Notes: generated by a model not told the origin, from the sequence alone. A DNA stretch of 64,000 bases from Prevotellaceae bacterium UBA2852 (GCA_002350855.1 DEFM01000006.1:106637-170636), one strand, 5' to 3'; shown: positions 17,873 to 27,685, numbered from the stretch's first letter. Numbers and translations are program-made.

Positions 17873-20137
17873 ATGAAGAAGATACTATTTATACTTTTTG
17901 CGCTGCTTAGCAGCACTATAATGGCTGAGACACCGGCCGAGACACAGGCTGACAGCACAGCGACAGGTAGAAAGAAAGTTGCTGTGGTGCTGAGCGGTGG
18001 CGGAGCCAAGGGTATGGCTCATATCGGTGTGCTGAAAGTGCTTGAACGAGCCGGCATCCCCATTGACATCATTACCGGAACGTCAATTGGCAGCATCGTA
18101 GGAGGACTATACTCCATCGGTTACAACGCCAACGCCCTCGACTCAATCGTAAGGGCACAAGACTGGGGATATGTCATCACCGACAAGGAGAACCTAGCCA
18201 ACCAGAGTCTCAATGACCGCAAGAAGCAGTACACCTACATATTCTCAACCGGCAAGGCTATCGGCAAGCACGACAGAAGCGGAGGCGGACTCATAAGAGG
18301 AAAGAACTTGGCAGAACTGTTCCAGAGACTATGCAACGGATACACAGACTCTCTCAACTTCTCACGTGACCTGCCCATTGAGTTTGCCTGTGTCGCCACC
18401 GACATAATGACCAATACCGAGGAGGTATTCCATAGCGGAAGACTACCCCAGGCTATGAGGGCATCAATGTCCATACCAGCTGCGTTCGCACCCGTGAGAA
18501 TCGGAGACAAAGTGCTCGTTGACGGAGGTCTGCGCAACAACTTCCCTGTTGACGTAGCCCGTGACATGGGAGCCGATATCGTCATTGGCATCACTCTCTC
18601 CGAAAAGTCAAAGACAGCGGAGGAGATACACGGTACCATGGACATCGTGGGACAGATCATAGACATGAACTGTGTGAACAAGTATGAAGAGAACAAAGCG
18701 CTGACCGACCTCTACATGAACGTTGACCCACGCAATTTCTCCACTGCCAGTTTCACACCTACCGCCATAGACTCACTAATTCGCTACGGAGAGGAAGAGG
18801 CCATGCGGCACTGGGACGAAATTATCGCTCTTAAGAGCAAGATTGGAATCGACGATTCGTTCCGTCCAGTAATACTGCAGCCACGCCGTCCACAGGTGTT
18901 GACAGAGAAGCAACGCATCACGGGATTCTCATTCGAAAACATGACTCCCCATGCAGAGCGTTTCCTACGGCAGAAGTTTCACCTGAACAAGACCGACAGC
19001 ATAGATGCGAAACTTGAACAGTCACTCACCACATCCATGCGCATTGACCTTTTCTACCAGACTGCTGAATGTAGGCTAATACCAGATGGCGACGGAGTTA
19101 ACGTCACACTCTCGGCAGGTAACCGTAAGTCCATGCGTTTCCATGCCGGTGCCCGTTACGACTCTGAGGAATATGCAGCCGTTCAGCTCGGTCTGGAATT
19201 GCCGTTTAACACTGCTACACCTGTCAACACCGACATCACGCTCCGACTTGGCAAACGCTTCATGGCACGTGGCGAAATCACCGTACATCCACGAAGCTAC
19301 ACACGTCCTATGCTAAGCTACACATTCCGTCGCAACGATGTGGATGTATATATGAACGGTGACCGCGACTACAATATACTATACAATCAGATGCAGGCAG
19401 AATTCCTTCCAATCAACCTGGACCTTCGCCACTTCAACCTGCAAATGGGTTTGCGCTGGGACTTCATGCACTACCGCAGCAAACTAGGCTCAGACAACTC
19501 CATACAGTTTGCACTGAAAAACGAACACTTCTTCAGCTATCGTGCACGTCTGAACTACAACAGTGAGGACAACTGGATATTCCCCACTCGCGGTGCGAGA
19601 TTCAAAGCTGAATATGCCTACTTGACCAACAACTTCGCCAAGCTTAACATACGTGCGGACGACGGAAGCATAGTAGGCAAGACAACTGGTATGAGCGATG
19701 TCAGTGTGGACTGGCGCAAGTCATTCCCCATAGGCAGCAGATTCGTACTCCAGCCCATGCTCTACGGACGTATGCTCTTTGGGAAGAGTGTTCCTACCAT
19801 ATACGGCAACACCATCGGAGGTGAATGGTTCGGTCATTATATTGAGCAGCAGATGCCATTCGCCGGAATAAGCAACATGGAATACATCGACCGCCATTTC
19901 GCAGCCGTCCAACTGCAAGCACAGCAGCATATAGGCAATAACAGCTACGTTCTGATTCGCGCCGCTGCCGCCCAACAGGCTGACAAGCTTAAGAACCTTT
20001 TCGACAACCGTACCATACTCGGAATCCAGGGAGCGTATTACTACAATACTTTGTTCGGTCCGTTAGGAGCCTCCATCGGATACAGCAACCACACCAAGAA
20101 GCCTTACGTATTCGTTAACCTCGGATATGTATTCTAA
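17873..20137 (+). CDS. Patatin-like phospholipase with C-terminal outer-membrane barrel
   Basis: 754 residues with a signal peptide (about 1-18). The patatin domain has oxyanion loop GGGAKG (42-47), nucleophile S71 in GTSIG and catalytic D217 in DGG. About residues 340-420 look like a POTRA-type domain, and residues 420-754 form a Bam/Omp85-like barrel ending in VFVNLGYVF with a terminal phenylalanine. The architecture is that of type Vd, PlpD-like proteins, which expose or release a lipase. Many Bacteroidetes carry such RssA-like outer-membrane proteins; the lipid substrate is not known. Confidence 0.85.
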   Translation: MKKILFILFALLSSTIMAETPAETQADSTATGRKKVAVVLSGGGAKGMAHIGVLKVLERAGIPIDIITGTSIGSIVGGLYSIGYNANALDSIVRAQDWGYVITDKENLANQSLNDRKKQYTYIFSTGKAIGKHDRSGGGLIRGKNLAELFQRLCNGYTDSLNFSRDLPIEFACVATDIMTNTEEVFHSGRLPQAMRASMSIPAAFAPVRIGDKVLVDGGLRNNFPVDVARDMGADIVIGITLSEKSKTAEEIHGTMDIVGQIIDMNCVNKYEENKALTDLYMNVDPRNFSTASFTPTAIDSLIRYGEEEAMRHWDEIIALKSKIGIDDSFRPVILQPRRPQVLTEKQRITGFSFENMTPHAERFLRQKFHLNKTDSIDAKLEQSLTTSMRIDLFYQTAECRLIPDGDGVNVTLSAGNRKSMRFHAGARYDSEEYAAVQLGLELPFNTATPVNTDITLRLGKRFMARGEITVHPRSYTRPMLSYTFRRNDVDVYMNGDRDYNILYNQMQAEFLPINLDLRHFNLQMGLRWDFMHYRSKLGSDNSIQFALKNEHFFSYRARLNYNSEDNWIFPTRGARFKAEYAYLTNNFAKLNIRADDGSIVGKTTGMSDVSVDWRKSFPIGSRFVLQPMLYGRMLFGKSVPTIYGNTIGGEWFGHYIEQQMPFAGISNMEYIDRHFAAVQLQAQQHIGNNSYVLIRAAAAQQADKLKNLFDNRTILGIQGAYYYNTLFGPLGASIGYSNHTKKPYVFVNLGYVF

Positions 20138-20178
20138 GCCTCCTCACCCCTAAAACTACAATTATCAAAATACACAAA

Positions 20179-21210
20179 ATGAAGAAGATATTAATATTTT
20201 TATTGTGTGCTATTTCAATCTCTACCAGTGCAAATGCCCAGAACAAGCAGAAAGGCACCTATGGCTATCTTTACTGCCACATGGGTGGAGACGGAGAATA
20301 TACAGCCTACGCTATAAGCCGCGACGGTTTCCACTACGAAGACGTAGCCGGAGGACGTCCTATTTTCGACGTGAAGGAGCATGCCCGAATTGAGGGCGGC
20401 ACACGTGACGCATATATCTGCCGCCGCCACATAGGCAAAGGCTATCTGATGGTAACTACCGACATGTGTGTGGCAAAATCACATAAGTGGGACAATTACG
20501 GAATGGATCTCCTTCGCAGCGACGACCTCATCAACTGGGAATCCGTTACGTTTGACTTTCGCAAAGGTCCATCGATATTCTGCGACCCCGAAAGTCCGGA
20601 TATCTATAAAGACTGGTCAACTGTCAACCGAGTGTGGGCGCCACAGATATTCTGGGATCCTTACTACACCTGGGCTGACGGCAAACGCGGAGGTTATTTC
20701 ATCTATTACTCACTCTGGAACAGTGCCGAAGAGAAGTACGACCGAATGTACTACAGTTATGCCGATGAGTCTTTTACGAAACTCACTAAACCACGTCTGC
20801 TTTTCGACTGGGGCTATGCAACCATCGATGCGGACATCAACTACTTAAAGAGCGATGGGCTTTACCACATGCTCATAAAGAAAGAAGGCGGACATCCAGG
20901 TATATTCACAGCAACGGCTAAATCCCTTACAGGTCCTTGGAGTGAACCTGTGGAAGACGACTACGTCAGTTTTGAAGGCAACAAGAAATGCGAGGGAAGC
21001 AGTGCATTCCAACTCGTTGGTGACGACAACTGGTGTGTGGCATACATAGAATACTCTTCCAATCCTAAGCACTACCGCATCTGTCGCGCAGATAAGAACC
21101 TCCGCAATTTCCGTGATCCGGTTGACATCAAGGGTGTGCGTTCACCTCAACACGGATCATTCATGCGACTGACAAAGAAAGAATACAAACGCTTGCAGAA
21201 TCTGAAGTAA
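20179..21210 (+). CDS. Secreted GH43-like five-bladed propeller glycosidase
   Basis: 343 residues with a signal peptide ending NAQ. It is a single propeller domain: TRDAYICRRHIGKGYLMVTTD and WAPQIFWDPYYTWADGKRGGYFIYYS are propeller blades, D in IDADINYL and E in CEGSSAF are plausible acidic residues of the active site. This resembles the GH43/beta-fructosidase superfamily members that act on arabinose or xylose side chains. It lacks SusC/D neighbours and lies 41 bp after the patatin gene and 10 bp before fmt. The substrate is not assignable. Confidence 0.75.
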   Translation: MKKILIFLLCAISISTSANAQNKQKGTYGYLYCHMGGDGEYTAYAISRDGFHYEDVAGGRPIFDVKEHARIEGGTRDAYICRRHIGKGYLMVTTDMCVAKSHKWDNYGMDLLRSDDLINWESVTFDFRKGPSIFCDPESPDIYKDWSTVNRVWAPQIFWDPYYTWADGKRGGYFIYYSLWNSAEEKYDRMYYSYADESFTKLTKPRLLFDWGYATIDADINYLKSDGLYHMLIKKEGGHPGIFTATAKSLTGPWSEPVEDDYVSFEGNKKCEGSSAFQLVGDDNWCVAYIEYSSNPKHYRICRADKNLRNFRDPVDIKGVRSPQHGSFMRLTKKEYKRLQNLK

Positions 21211-21219
21211 GACTGAATT

Positions 21220-22200
21220 ATGACAAAGGAAGATTTAAGAATAGTATATATGGGAACACCAGAGTTCGCTGTGGAAAGCCTGCGAGCTTTGGTTGAAGGT
21301 GGTTATAATGTAGTTGGAGTTATCACAATGCCTGACAAGCCGATTGGCCGTCACGGCAGCGTGCTGCAACCAAGTCCTGTGAAGCAATATGCCGTGGAGC
21401 AAGGACTGCGTGTACTTCAGCCCGAAAAACTGAAAGATGAGGCGTTTGTTGAAGAACTGCGTAGCCTCAAGGCAGATCTGCAAATCGTCGTTGCCTTCCG
21501 TATGTTGCCGGAAATAGTCTGGGCAATGCCACCTATGGGTACATTCAACCTGCACGCATCGCTCCTGCCACAGTACCGAGGTGCAGCCCCTATCAACTGG
21601 GCTGTGATAAACGGAGAGACAGAGACAGGCATCACAACTTTCTTCCTGAAACACGAAATTGACACAGGCAAGGTGATTCAGCAAGTACGGATTCCTATCA
21701 GCGACACCGACTGTGTGGGAGATGTGCACGACAAACTGATGATGCTTGGAGGGAAACTCGTAACGGAAACGGTTGACAACATCATCGCAGGAACCATACA
21801 TCCATTGGAACAGGATGAAATGTCGGAAGGAATTGAACTGAAACCAGCTCCGAAAATTTTCCGCGAAACCTGCCGGATAGACTGGAGTTTGCCGATGAAA
21901 CGCATCTACGACTTCATTCGCGGTCTCAGTCCCTACCCTGCCGCATGGACAGAACTGGAAAAGCCCAACAAGGATGGCAACAAAGAATGTCTGCAACTAA
22001 AAATCTACGAAACAGAGAAACTGGCTGACAAACACTCCGCTCCAGTCGGTACAATACTCTCCGACGGTAAGACATATCTGCATGTTGTTTGCACAGACGG
22101 AACTCTGAATATAAAGACTCTGCAACTTGCAGGCAAGAAACGCATGGGTATTGCCGATTTCCTGCGTGGGAACGACGTCTGCAACGCCCGAGTTTGTTAA
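21220..22200 (+). CDS. fmt: Methionyl-tRNA formyltransferase
   Basis: 326 residues. The N-terminal Rossmann domain starts RIVYMGTPEFAVESL. The catalytic Asn110 and His112 lie in FNLHASLLPQYRGAAPINWA, and DTGKVI-Q supplies the conserved aspartate region. The C-terminal OB-fold domain ends near KKRMGIADFLRG. It formylates Met-tRNAfMet with 10-formyl-THF in the cytosol. It sits 10 bp after a GH43-like gene. Confidence 0.96.
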   Translation: MTKEDLRIVYMGTPEFAVESLRALVEGGYNVVGVITMPDKPIGRHGSVLQPSPVKQYAVEQGLRVLQPEKLKDEAFVEELRSLKADLQIVVAFRMLPEIVWAMPPMGTFNLHASLLPQYRGAAPINWAVINGETETGITTFFLKHEIDTGKVIQQVRIPISDTDCVGDVHDKLMMLGGKLVTETVDNIIAGTIHPLEQDEMSEGIELKPAPKIFRETCRIDWSLPMKRIYDFIRGLSPYPAAWTELEKPNKDGNKECLQLKIYETEKLADKHSAPVGTILSDGKTYLHVVCTDGTLNIKTLQLAGKKRMGIADFLRGNDVCNARVC

Positions 22201-22414
22201 AAATTGCACGAAAAGGCAAAAAAAAATGCAAAGATTTGGAAATATTAAATCTTTTGCGTTACTTTGCCCACGGTTTTTAGCAAAAATGTGTTAAAGTGTA
22301 ATACTCGCAGGCTGCTGAATCCGCATATTTATTCATTTTTTTAATACTCAATTATCAACTAAAACATCATTGCCTATCGATAAAACATTACGCTAAACTA
22401 AATTAAAAAGCATA

Positions 22415-23008
22415 ATGAAAGAACTTAAACGATTGACCGACGAAGAGTTGGTACAGTCATTTCAAGATGGTAATGATGTTGCTTTCGATGTATTGTTACA
22501 AAGATACGAAAGCAAGGTTTACTCATATATTTATTACGCGTTGAAGAACGAGGAAGAGGCGCAGGACCTTTTCCAGGAAGTGTTTATGCGTATTGTCTCA
22601 ACCATTAAGTCTGGTCGTTACAATAACATGAACAAATTTGCTTCATGGCTCATGCGTATCACCCATAACCAGGTTATTGACTATCATCGTCAGAACAAAT
22701 CCGACAAACTCCTGTCAAACGACGAATCGGAGTACGATCTGTTCAACGATGCATCAATGGCTGTGGATGAGAACCGCGAACGTGAGATGATTGACGCTCA
22801 GACTCTCAACGAAGTGAAACAGCTTATTGCCATGCTTCCAGAATCTCAGCGTGAAGTGGTTCTGTTGCGCTTCTACGAAGATCTCAGCTTCAAGGAGATT
22901 GCAGCAAAAACCAATGTCAGCATCAATACAGCCTTAGGCCGCATGCGCTATGCCCTCATCAACATGCGTCGCCTGGCACGCCGCAACAACATCAGTCTGG
23001 CAGGATAA
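22415..23008 (+). CDS. ECF-type RNA polymerase sigma-70 factor
   Basis: 197 residues. Region 2 spans about 25-95 (FDVLLQRYESKVYSYIYYAL, AQDLFQEVFMRI, FASWLMRITHNQVIDYHR). Region 4 spans about 135-190 (LPESQREVVLLRFYEDLSFKEIA followed by the helix-turn-helix NVSINTALGRMRYAL). No regions 1 or 3 are present, so it is of the ECF class. There is no adjacent anti-sigma (FecR or zinc-anchor) gene, which fits the housekeeping-like SigW-type ECFs of Bacteroidetes. The regulon is unknown. Confidence 0.93.
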   Translation: MKELKRLTDEELVQSFQDGNDVAFDVLLQRYESKVYSYIYYALKNEEEAQDLFQEVFMRIVSTIKSGRYNNMNKFASWLMRITHNQVIDYHRQNKSDKLLSNDESEYDLFNDASMAVDENREREMIDAQTLNEVKQLIAMLPESQREVVLLRFYEDLSFKEIAAKTNVSINTALGRMRYALINMRRLARRNNISLAG

Positions 23009-23045
23009 GTACGTTAAGCAATTACTTTTTTAATAAAACAATAAA

Positions 23046-23086
23046 AAACCACAGCGATGCGATAAGCGTCGTTGTGGTTTTTTTGT
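23046..23086 (+). terminator. Bidirectional rho-independent terminator
   Basis: A 12-bp stem AAACCACAGCGA/TCGTTGTGGTTT lies between the convergent sigma factor and prfC genes, with T-runs on both strands. Confidence 0.85.
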
Positions 23087-23105
23087 TTTAAAATCAACCG
23101 GTTCC

Positions 23106-24764
23106 TTAGAACTCACTGGTGAAGTGGAACTTGATATTCTTGAAGTCCTGCTGAGCCATCATGAGCACATAGCTGGAGTCGGCAAGGAACACATCGCGTC
23201 CTTCACGGTCACGAGCCATATACTGATACTTGCGCTTCTTGAAGTTTTCGTACTCTGCTTCATCGTCGCTTTCAATCCAGCACGCTTTGTAAAGGCTGGC
23301 AGGTTCCCATTTACAGAGCGCATTATACTCATTTTCAAGACGATACTGGATAACTTCAAACTGCAACTGACCTACGGTTCCGATGAGTTTGCGTCCGTTA
23401 AACTGATTGACAAACAGCTGCGCAACACCCTCGTCCATAAGCTGGTTAATACCTTTTTCCAGCTGCTTGGTCTTCATCGGGTCGGCATTTTCGATATATT
23501 TGAACATTTCAGGAGAGAACGATGGCAATCCCTTGAAATGCAGTTGTTCACCTTCAGTCAGAGTGTCACCGATTTTGAAGATTCCGTTATCCGGCAAACC
23601 TACGATGTCTCCAGGATATGCTTCCTCAATGGTACTCTTGCGCTGTGCCATGAATTGAGTTGGAGAAGAGAAACGCACAGTTTTGCCCTGACGTACATGG
23701 AGATAAGGAGCGTTGCGGACGAACTTTCCTGAGCAGACCTTGCAAAAGGCAGTACATGAACGGTGGTTAGGGTCGATGTTCGCGGTTATCTTGAAGATGA
23801 ATCCTGTGAATTTCGGTTCATCGGGCTGTACCAAGCGCTCTTCCGCTGTAGTAGGACGTGGACGCGGTGCAATCTCCACGAAACAGTCGAGCAGTTCCTG
23901 CACACCGAAGTTATTAAGTGCAGAACCGAAGAATACTGGGGCAACAGAAGCATCGAGATAATCCTCAACATTGAATTCCGGATATACACCTTCAATAAGT
24001 TCAAGGTCATCACGCAGTTTCTGAGCATCTTCAGCTCCGACATGAGCGTCGAGTTCGCTGCTATTGACATCCACCTCCACTTTCTCTGTCACTTTCTGCT
24101 TGTCAGGAGTAAAGAGGTTGAGGTTATTCTCATAAATATTATATACGCCTTTGAAACGAGCACCCTGATTAATAGGCCAAGAGAGCGGACGGACACTGAT
24201 TTGTAGTTCTTCTTCCACCTCATCGAGCAAATCAAACGGGTCGCGACCTTCACGGTCCATCTTGTTGATAAACACTATGACTGGAGTCTTACGCATACGG
24301 CACACAGTCATGAGTTTACGTGTCTGTGCCTCCACACCCTTTGCTCCGTCAATCACGATGATTGCGCTGTCAACAGCTGTGAGGGTACGGAAAGTGTCTT
24401 CTGCAAAGTCCTGGTGACCTGGAGTATCGAGGATATTAACTTTATAAGGCTGCTGTCCAGGATCTGCCATAGGAGGCAGGTAGTCAAACTCCATCACAGA
24501 TGTGCTGACAGAGATACCACGCTGCTTCTCTATCTCCATCCAGTCGGATGTAGCAGTCTTCTTGATTTTATTCGATTTCACAGCTCCTGCCACTTGGATC
24601 TGTCCTCCAAAGAGCAGCAGTTTCTCAGTAAGTGTTGTCTTACCCGCATCCGGGTGACTGATAATCGCAAACGTGCGACGGCGGTCTATTTCAGACCCAC
24701 CCCTTCCCCTCCCTGCAAGGGAGGGAGTGGATAGATTATCATTAACTGTATTTTGTTGATTCAT
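23106..24764 (-). CDS. prfC: Peptide chain release factor 3 (RF3) with repeat-derived N-terminal insert
   Basis: 552 residues. It is a GTPase that recycles RF1/RF2 from terminated ribosomes. G1 is [10 protein letters not shown]3 DTPGHQDF, G4 [24 protein letters not shown] is the RF3 switch region, and [12 protein letters not shown] lies in the C-terminal domain. RF3 normally runs straight from a short N-terminus into [15 protein letters not shown]. Here [11 protein letters not shown] is followed by [14 protein letters not shown] (residues 12-25), which is the translation of the GC-rich repeat at 24692-24733. No alternative ATG lies between this and the P-loop, so the insert is probably translated. 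Confidence 0.94.
   Translation of the reverse strand: MNQQNTVNDNLSTPSLAGRGRGGSEIDRRRTFAIISHPDAGKTTLTEKLLLFGGQIQVAGAVKSNKIKKTATSDWMEIEKQRGISVSTSVMEFDYLPPMADPGQQPYKVNILDTPGHQDFAEDTFRTLTAVDSAIIVIDGAKGVEAQTRKLMTVCRMRKTPVIVFINKMDREGRDPFDLLDEVEEELQISVRPLSWPINQGARFKGVYNIYENNLNLFTPDKQKVTEKVEVDVNSSELDAHVGAEDAQKLRDDLELIEGVYPEFNVEDYLDASVAPVFFGSALNNFGVQELLDCFVEIAPRPRPTTAEERLVQPDEPKFTGFIFKITANIDPNHRSCTAFCKVCSGKFVRNAPYLHVRQGKTVRFSSPTQFMAQRKSTIEEAYPGDIVGLPDNGIFKIGDTLTEGEQLHFKGLPSFSPEMFKYIENADPMKTKQLEKGINQLMDEGVAQLFVNQFNGRKLIGTVGQLQFEVIQYRLENEYNALCKWEPASLYKACWIESDDEAEYENFKKRKYQYMARDREGRDVFLADSSYVLMMAQQDFKNIKFHFTSEF
24692..24733 (-). repeat. GC-rich palindromic dispersed repeat, copy a (inside prfC)
   Basis: On the minus strand this reads CACTCCCTCCC, then TTGCAGGGAGGGG, then AAGGGGTGGGTCTG. 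It is coding as residues 12-25 of RF3. Confidence 0.8.
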
Positions 24765-24803
24765 TGTTATTTAATTAATTTTTTATATCTGCACAGAGTT
24801 CTA

Positions 24804-24846
24804 ACTACTCCCCGCCCTTTACGGGAGGGGTAAGGGGGAAGGTCTT
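24804..24846 (+). repeat. GC-rich palindromic dispersed repeat, copy b (rfbD 3' end)
   Basis: ACTACTCCCCGCCC, TTTACGGGAGGGG, TAAGGGGGAAGGTCTT. Read on the minus strand it supplies the last 13 codons and the TAG stop of rfbD. Confidence 0.8.
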
Positions 24847-25686
24847 AATGATACATTCTTCGAGTGATGATTCCCAGTGAGGAATGTCGAGATTGTAAGT
24901 CTGTTTGATTTTGGATTTGTCAAGAACTGAGTAGTGAGGACGGGCTGCAGGGGTTGGATATTCGCTGGTATGCAGCGGACGTACGTTGCAGTTGGTTATT
25001 CCTGCAATGCGGTGAATGGCAAGAGTGAAGTCGTACCATGAGCACACACCTTCATTACTGAAATGATAAATGCCTGGAACTATGCCTTGATTGATGGCAT
25101 TCATGATTACGTTTGCCAAATCACGGGCATAGGTTGGAGTTCCTATCTGGTCGAAAATTACTCCAAGACTATCTCTTTCCTTTCCAAGACGAATCATGGT
25201 CTTCACAAAGTTGTTGCCGAAAGAGGAATAGAGCCATGCAGTGCGGATAATCATTGCCTTTGAGCAGTTGGCAGTCACCAGCTGTTCACCGCCGAGTTTT
25301 GTTCTTCCATACACTGACTGCGGACAAGTTGGCTGGTCCTCAGTATAAGGAATATGGTTGGTCCCGTCGAACACGTAGTCCGTGCTTATCTGAACCATAT
25401 ACCCGCCTCTGCGCTCCACTGCGGCAGCAAGATAACCAGGTGCGACAGAGTTGAGCAGATTGCAAAGTTCAGCATTTTCCTCAGCCTTGTCTACCGCAGT
25501 ATATGCCGCACAGTTCACAATGCAGTCAACGGCATTGTCCTGCACGAACTTTTCTGTAGCTGAAGCATCGGTTATGTCAAGTTCTTCTACGTCTGTAAAG
25601 AAATAGGTGTGTTGCGGATTCTGTTTTGCCACCAGTTGCAGTTCATTGCCGAGCTGGCCGTTGCATCCTGTGATAAGTATATTCAT
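24805..25686 (-). CDS. rfbD: dTDP-4-dehydrorhamnose reductase
   Basis: 293 residues. It performs the last step of dTDP-L-rhamnose synthesis, reducing dTDP-4-dehydro-6-deoxy-L-mannose with NAD(P)H. GCNGQLGNEL is the Rossmann dinucleotide motif, ISTDYVFDG and YGRTKLGGEQ carry the catalytic Thr/Tyr-x3-Lys, and RTAWLYSSFGNNFVKTM is a family motif. Family members end near the position of HWESSLEECI; the final KTFPLTPPVKGGE and the TAG stop are encoded by repeat copy b. No rfbA/B/C genes are nearby. Confidence 0.92.
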   Translation of the reverse strand: MNILITGCNGQLGNELQLVAKQNPQHTYFFTDVEELDITDASATEKFVQDNAVDCIVNCAAYTAVDKAEENAELCNLLNSVAPGYLAAAVERRGGYMVQISTDYVFDGTNHIPYTEDQPTCPQSVYGRTKLGGEQLVTANCSKAMIIRTAWLYSSFGNNFVKTMIRLGKERDSLGVIFDQIGTPTYARDLANVIMNAINQGIVPGIYHFSNEGVCSWYDFTLAIHRIAGITNCNVRPLHTSEYPTPAARPHYSVLDKSKIKQTYNLDIPHWESSLEECIIKTFPLTPPVKGGE

Positions 25687-25704
25687 CTTGTTTCCGGTAT
25701 TTTC

Positions 25705-26247
25705 TTAAAACTCCAGTTCCCCTTCGCGTTCTTTCTTGTAGTAGTCAGAGAGCAAGGCAAGAAACTGAGTAATGCTGTCCATAGCCTTCTTTGTATCCTC
25801 ACTCACGGGTTGACCTTTCAGTCTCAGCAGCATAAGTCCGTAGAGTGCGTCGAAGCAGTTCTCCAGCTCGTTTTTATCAGTAGTCTGTGAACGTTGGCGC
25901 AGTTCCACAATGAAAGGCAGAGCCTTGTAGTATGCAGCAGAATAGAAAGGATGCTTGGTGGAATGTAGCAGCTGGGTATGAAGGTCTGTGAGCAGAATGA
26001 TGATATTGCGGTTGATTTGCAGATGTCCTTTTTCTGCCACACCTTCGCCACGCATCATCTCTATAAGATTCTCATACCATTCGCGCATTTGTGCCTTAGC
26101 CTCACCGTCGAGTTGGAATTTCGAAAGATATGTAGTCTCCAGCTGGTCTATATCCAGTTTGTTGGCACGGATAATATCCTCTACCTGCCACATATATAAT
26201 AGATATTCAGCGATATTCTGCTGTTTGAGTTTTTGAGCAATAATCAT
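25705..26247 (-). CDS. DUF4924 family protein
   Basis: 180 residues, helical and soluble, without signal peptide. The N-terminus MIIAQKLKQQNIAEYLLYMWQVEDIIR and the motif FDALYGLMLLRLKGQPVSEDT are typical of DUF4924, a Bacteroidetes-specific family of unknown function. It lies 18 bp upstream of rfbD on the same strand and is probably cotranscribed. Confidence 0.8.
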   Translation of the reverse strand: MIIAQKLKQQNIAEYLLYMWQVEDIIRANKLDIDQLETTYLSKFQLDGEAKAQMREWYENLIEMMRGEGVAEKGHLQINRNIIILLTDLHTQLLHSTKHPFYSAAYYKALPFIVELRQRSQTTDKNELENCFDALYGLMLLRLKGQPVSEDTKKAMDSITQFLALLSDYYKKEREGELEF

Positions 26248-26265
26248 ATTATGGAATTTCAGATT

Positions 26266-26316
26266 AACGGCATTACGTTATGACGTTATAACGTTATACC
26301 GATATAACGACATAAT
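26266..26316. repeat. TATAACGTTATA palindromic repeat, copy 1
   Basis: A stretch of ATAACG/CGTTAT and CGATAT words around the perfect 12-bp palindrome TATAACGTTATA (26287-26298). It shares about 24 bp with 47982-48005. It lies between DUF4924 and the LysE-type gene. Confidence 0.65.
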
Positions 26317-26337
26317 GAAAGGAAATACTCTTCCCCG

Positions 26338-27165
26338 TCAGAAGAATGTACAAATTGCGATGATGGCAGACACTGTCATCACTACTCCACCGATTATTCT
26401 ATTAATGATAAGAATACCCTTTTCGTCGAACTTGTTGCGGACCTTGCTTACGCACCATGTAAGCAGGAACCACCATGCCAATGCACCTACAATGATAAAA
26501 AGATAGCCAATGAATTGAGGTCCCGGGTTCGCCGGACGAATAAACGTAAACTGTCCGAACAGCGCCACAAAAAGGAATATGATAAGTGGATTGGAGAATG
26601 TTACCAGGAAACCTGTCATAAAGTTATTCATTATGGCAATACGGCTTTTGGCAGATTTCTTATGCTTTTCAGGCGTTAATTTATCGAGATGCTCACGAGT
26701 TATCTTCTCAAATTGTGACTCAGGTACCTGGCGTTTGGCATTCTTATATTTCTTACCAGCTTTGATAGCCTGTCGTTCCACATCTTGCGCCATCTTAGCA
26801 TGAGTCTTTTTTGTGTTTGGATTAGTGCGGAATGTGAAGAATCCGAACATAAAAAGAAGTACGCAGCCTGCCACTCGTATCCAGAACGACAAAACAGGAT
26901 TTTCTATGATACCAACCACCATGGACATACCATAACCCGTAATGAGAGCATAGATAATATCGCTCAATGCAGCTCCCACTCCTGTTGCAAAACCTATCCA
27001 ACGTCCACGGTTCAGGGTACGTTGAACACAAAGAATACCAACAGGACCCATTGGTGCAGATACCACAATTCCGATGATGGTACCTTTTACCATCATGTCA
27101 AGGAAACTGATATTATGCAGCCATTCCATGTCGCTTAAACCTGATAGGATATCGAGTAGATTCAT
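26338..27165 (-). CDS. LysE-family exporter with a long hydrophilic loop
   Basis: 275 residues, about six membrane helices. The motif GIVVSAPMGPVGILCVQRTL is the LysE/RhtB signature near the N-terminus. A strongly basic soluble stretch (about 113-178, rich in K, R, E and Q) sits in the middle; typical LysE proteins of about 205 residues have a much shorter loop. The family exports amino acids or related small molecules. Substrate not assignable. Confidence 0.82.
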   Translation of the reverse strand: MNLLDILSGLSDMEWLHNISFLDMMVKGTIIGIVVSAPMGPVGILCVQRTLNRGRWIGFATGVGAALSDIIYALITGYGMSMVVGIIENPVLSFWIRVAGCVLLFMFGFFTFRTNPNTKKTHAKMAQDVERQAIKAGKKYKNAKRQVPESQFEKITREHLDKLTPEKHKKSAKSRIAIMNNFMTGFLVTFSNPLIIFLFVALFGQFTFIRPANPGPQFIGYLFIIVGALAWWFLLTWCVSKVRNKFDEKGILIINRIIGGVVMTVSAIIAICTFF

Positions 27166-27229
27166 GGGCGGTTCTGTCTAAGGATTCTTCGGTATATCTA
27201 TGGTTTTAGTAAAACTATGAAAAATCTTG

Positions 27230-27649
27230 CTATTTATCTTTCTGCTTCACGAATATGCGGCGTTCGGAAATGACACCGTATTCTGTTGAGTCGTCAGGCA
27301 AAGAGATAATCAATGTATCCTCTTCACACTTTTCTATGCTGAAATACATATACTCTGTAGAGTCTGAAGGCATCTTGGCGAGAGTGCTGTCAGCATAAGA
27401 CCATACACCTTGCTCCGAGTCTTCGTCCTCAACCAATTTATAGGTAGAGTCATTACTGAAGGTATAGCATGATTCGCCAACGTTCTGGCTTGCATCCTCG
27501 TCTAACACTCCATCAATGCGGCTGTCTATTGCTGCCAGTTTCCACGTACCGACAAGATGCTTGCGCTTAAGCTCTGATTTACATGAAAATAATAAAGTCA
27601 TTGCCAACATCAGAATGGCAATGGTGCTAAATGTTGATTTTTTAATCAT
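27230..27649 (-). CDS. Small lipoprotein, lipocalin-like
   Basis: 139 residues. The leader MIKKSTFSTIAILMLAMTLLFSC gives lipidated Cys23. The mature part begins KRKHLVGTWKLAAID, with G-T-W as in lipocalin-like domains of Bacteroidetes, followed by beta-rich sequence with many Asp/Glu and Ser. The function is unknown. Confidence 0.75.
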   Translation of the reverse strand: MIKKSTFSTIAILMLAMTLLFSCKSELKRKHLVGTWKLAAIDSRIDGVLDEDASQNVGESCYTFSNDSTYKLVEDEDSEQGVWSYADSTLAKMPSDSTEYMYFSIEKCEEDTLIISLPDDSTEYGVISERRIFVKQKDK

Positions 27650-27677
27650 TTTGTCTGTCAGTTTTACAAACTGTCTG

Positions 27678-27685
27678 CAAAGTTA
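27678..27685 (-). promoter_or_regulatory. Bacteroidetes -7 element (TAACTTTG on minus strand)
   Basis: TAACTTTG lies 28 bp before the lipocalin-like lipoprotein start. No clear -33. Confidence 0.5.

Noticed and set aside
21235..21996. Minus-strand ORF (253 residues) opposite fmt
   Set aside because: Antisense to fmt, which shows all catalytic motifs.
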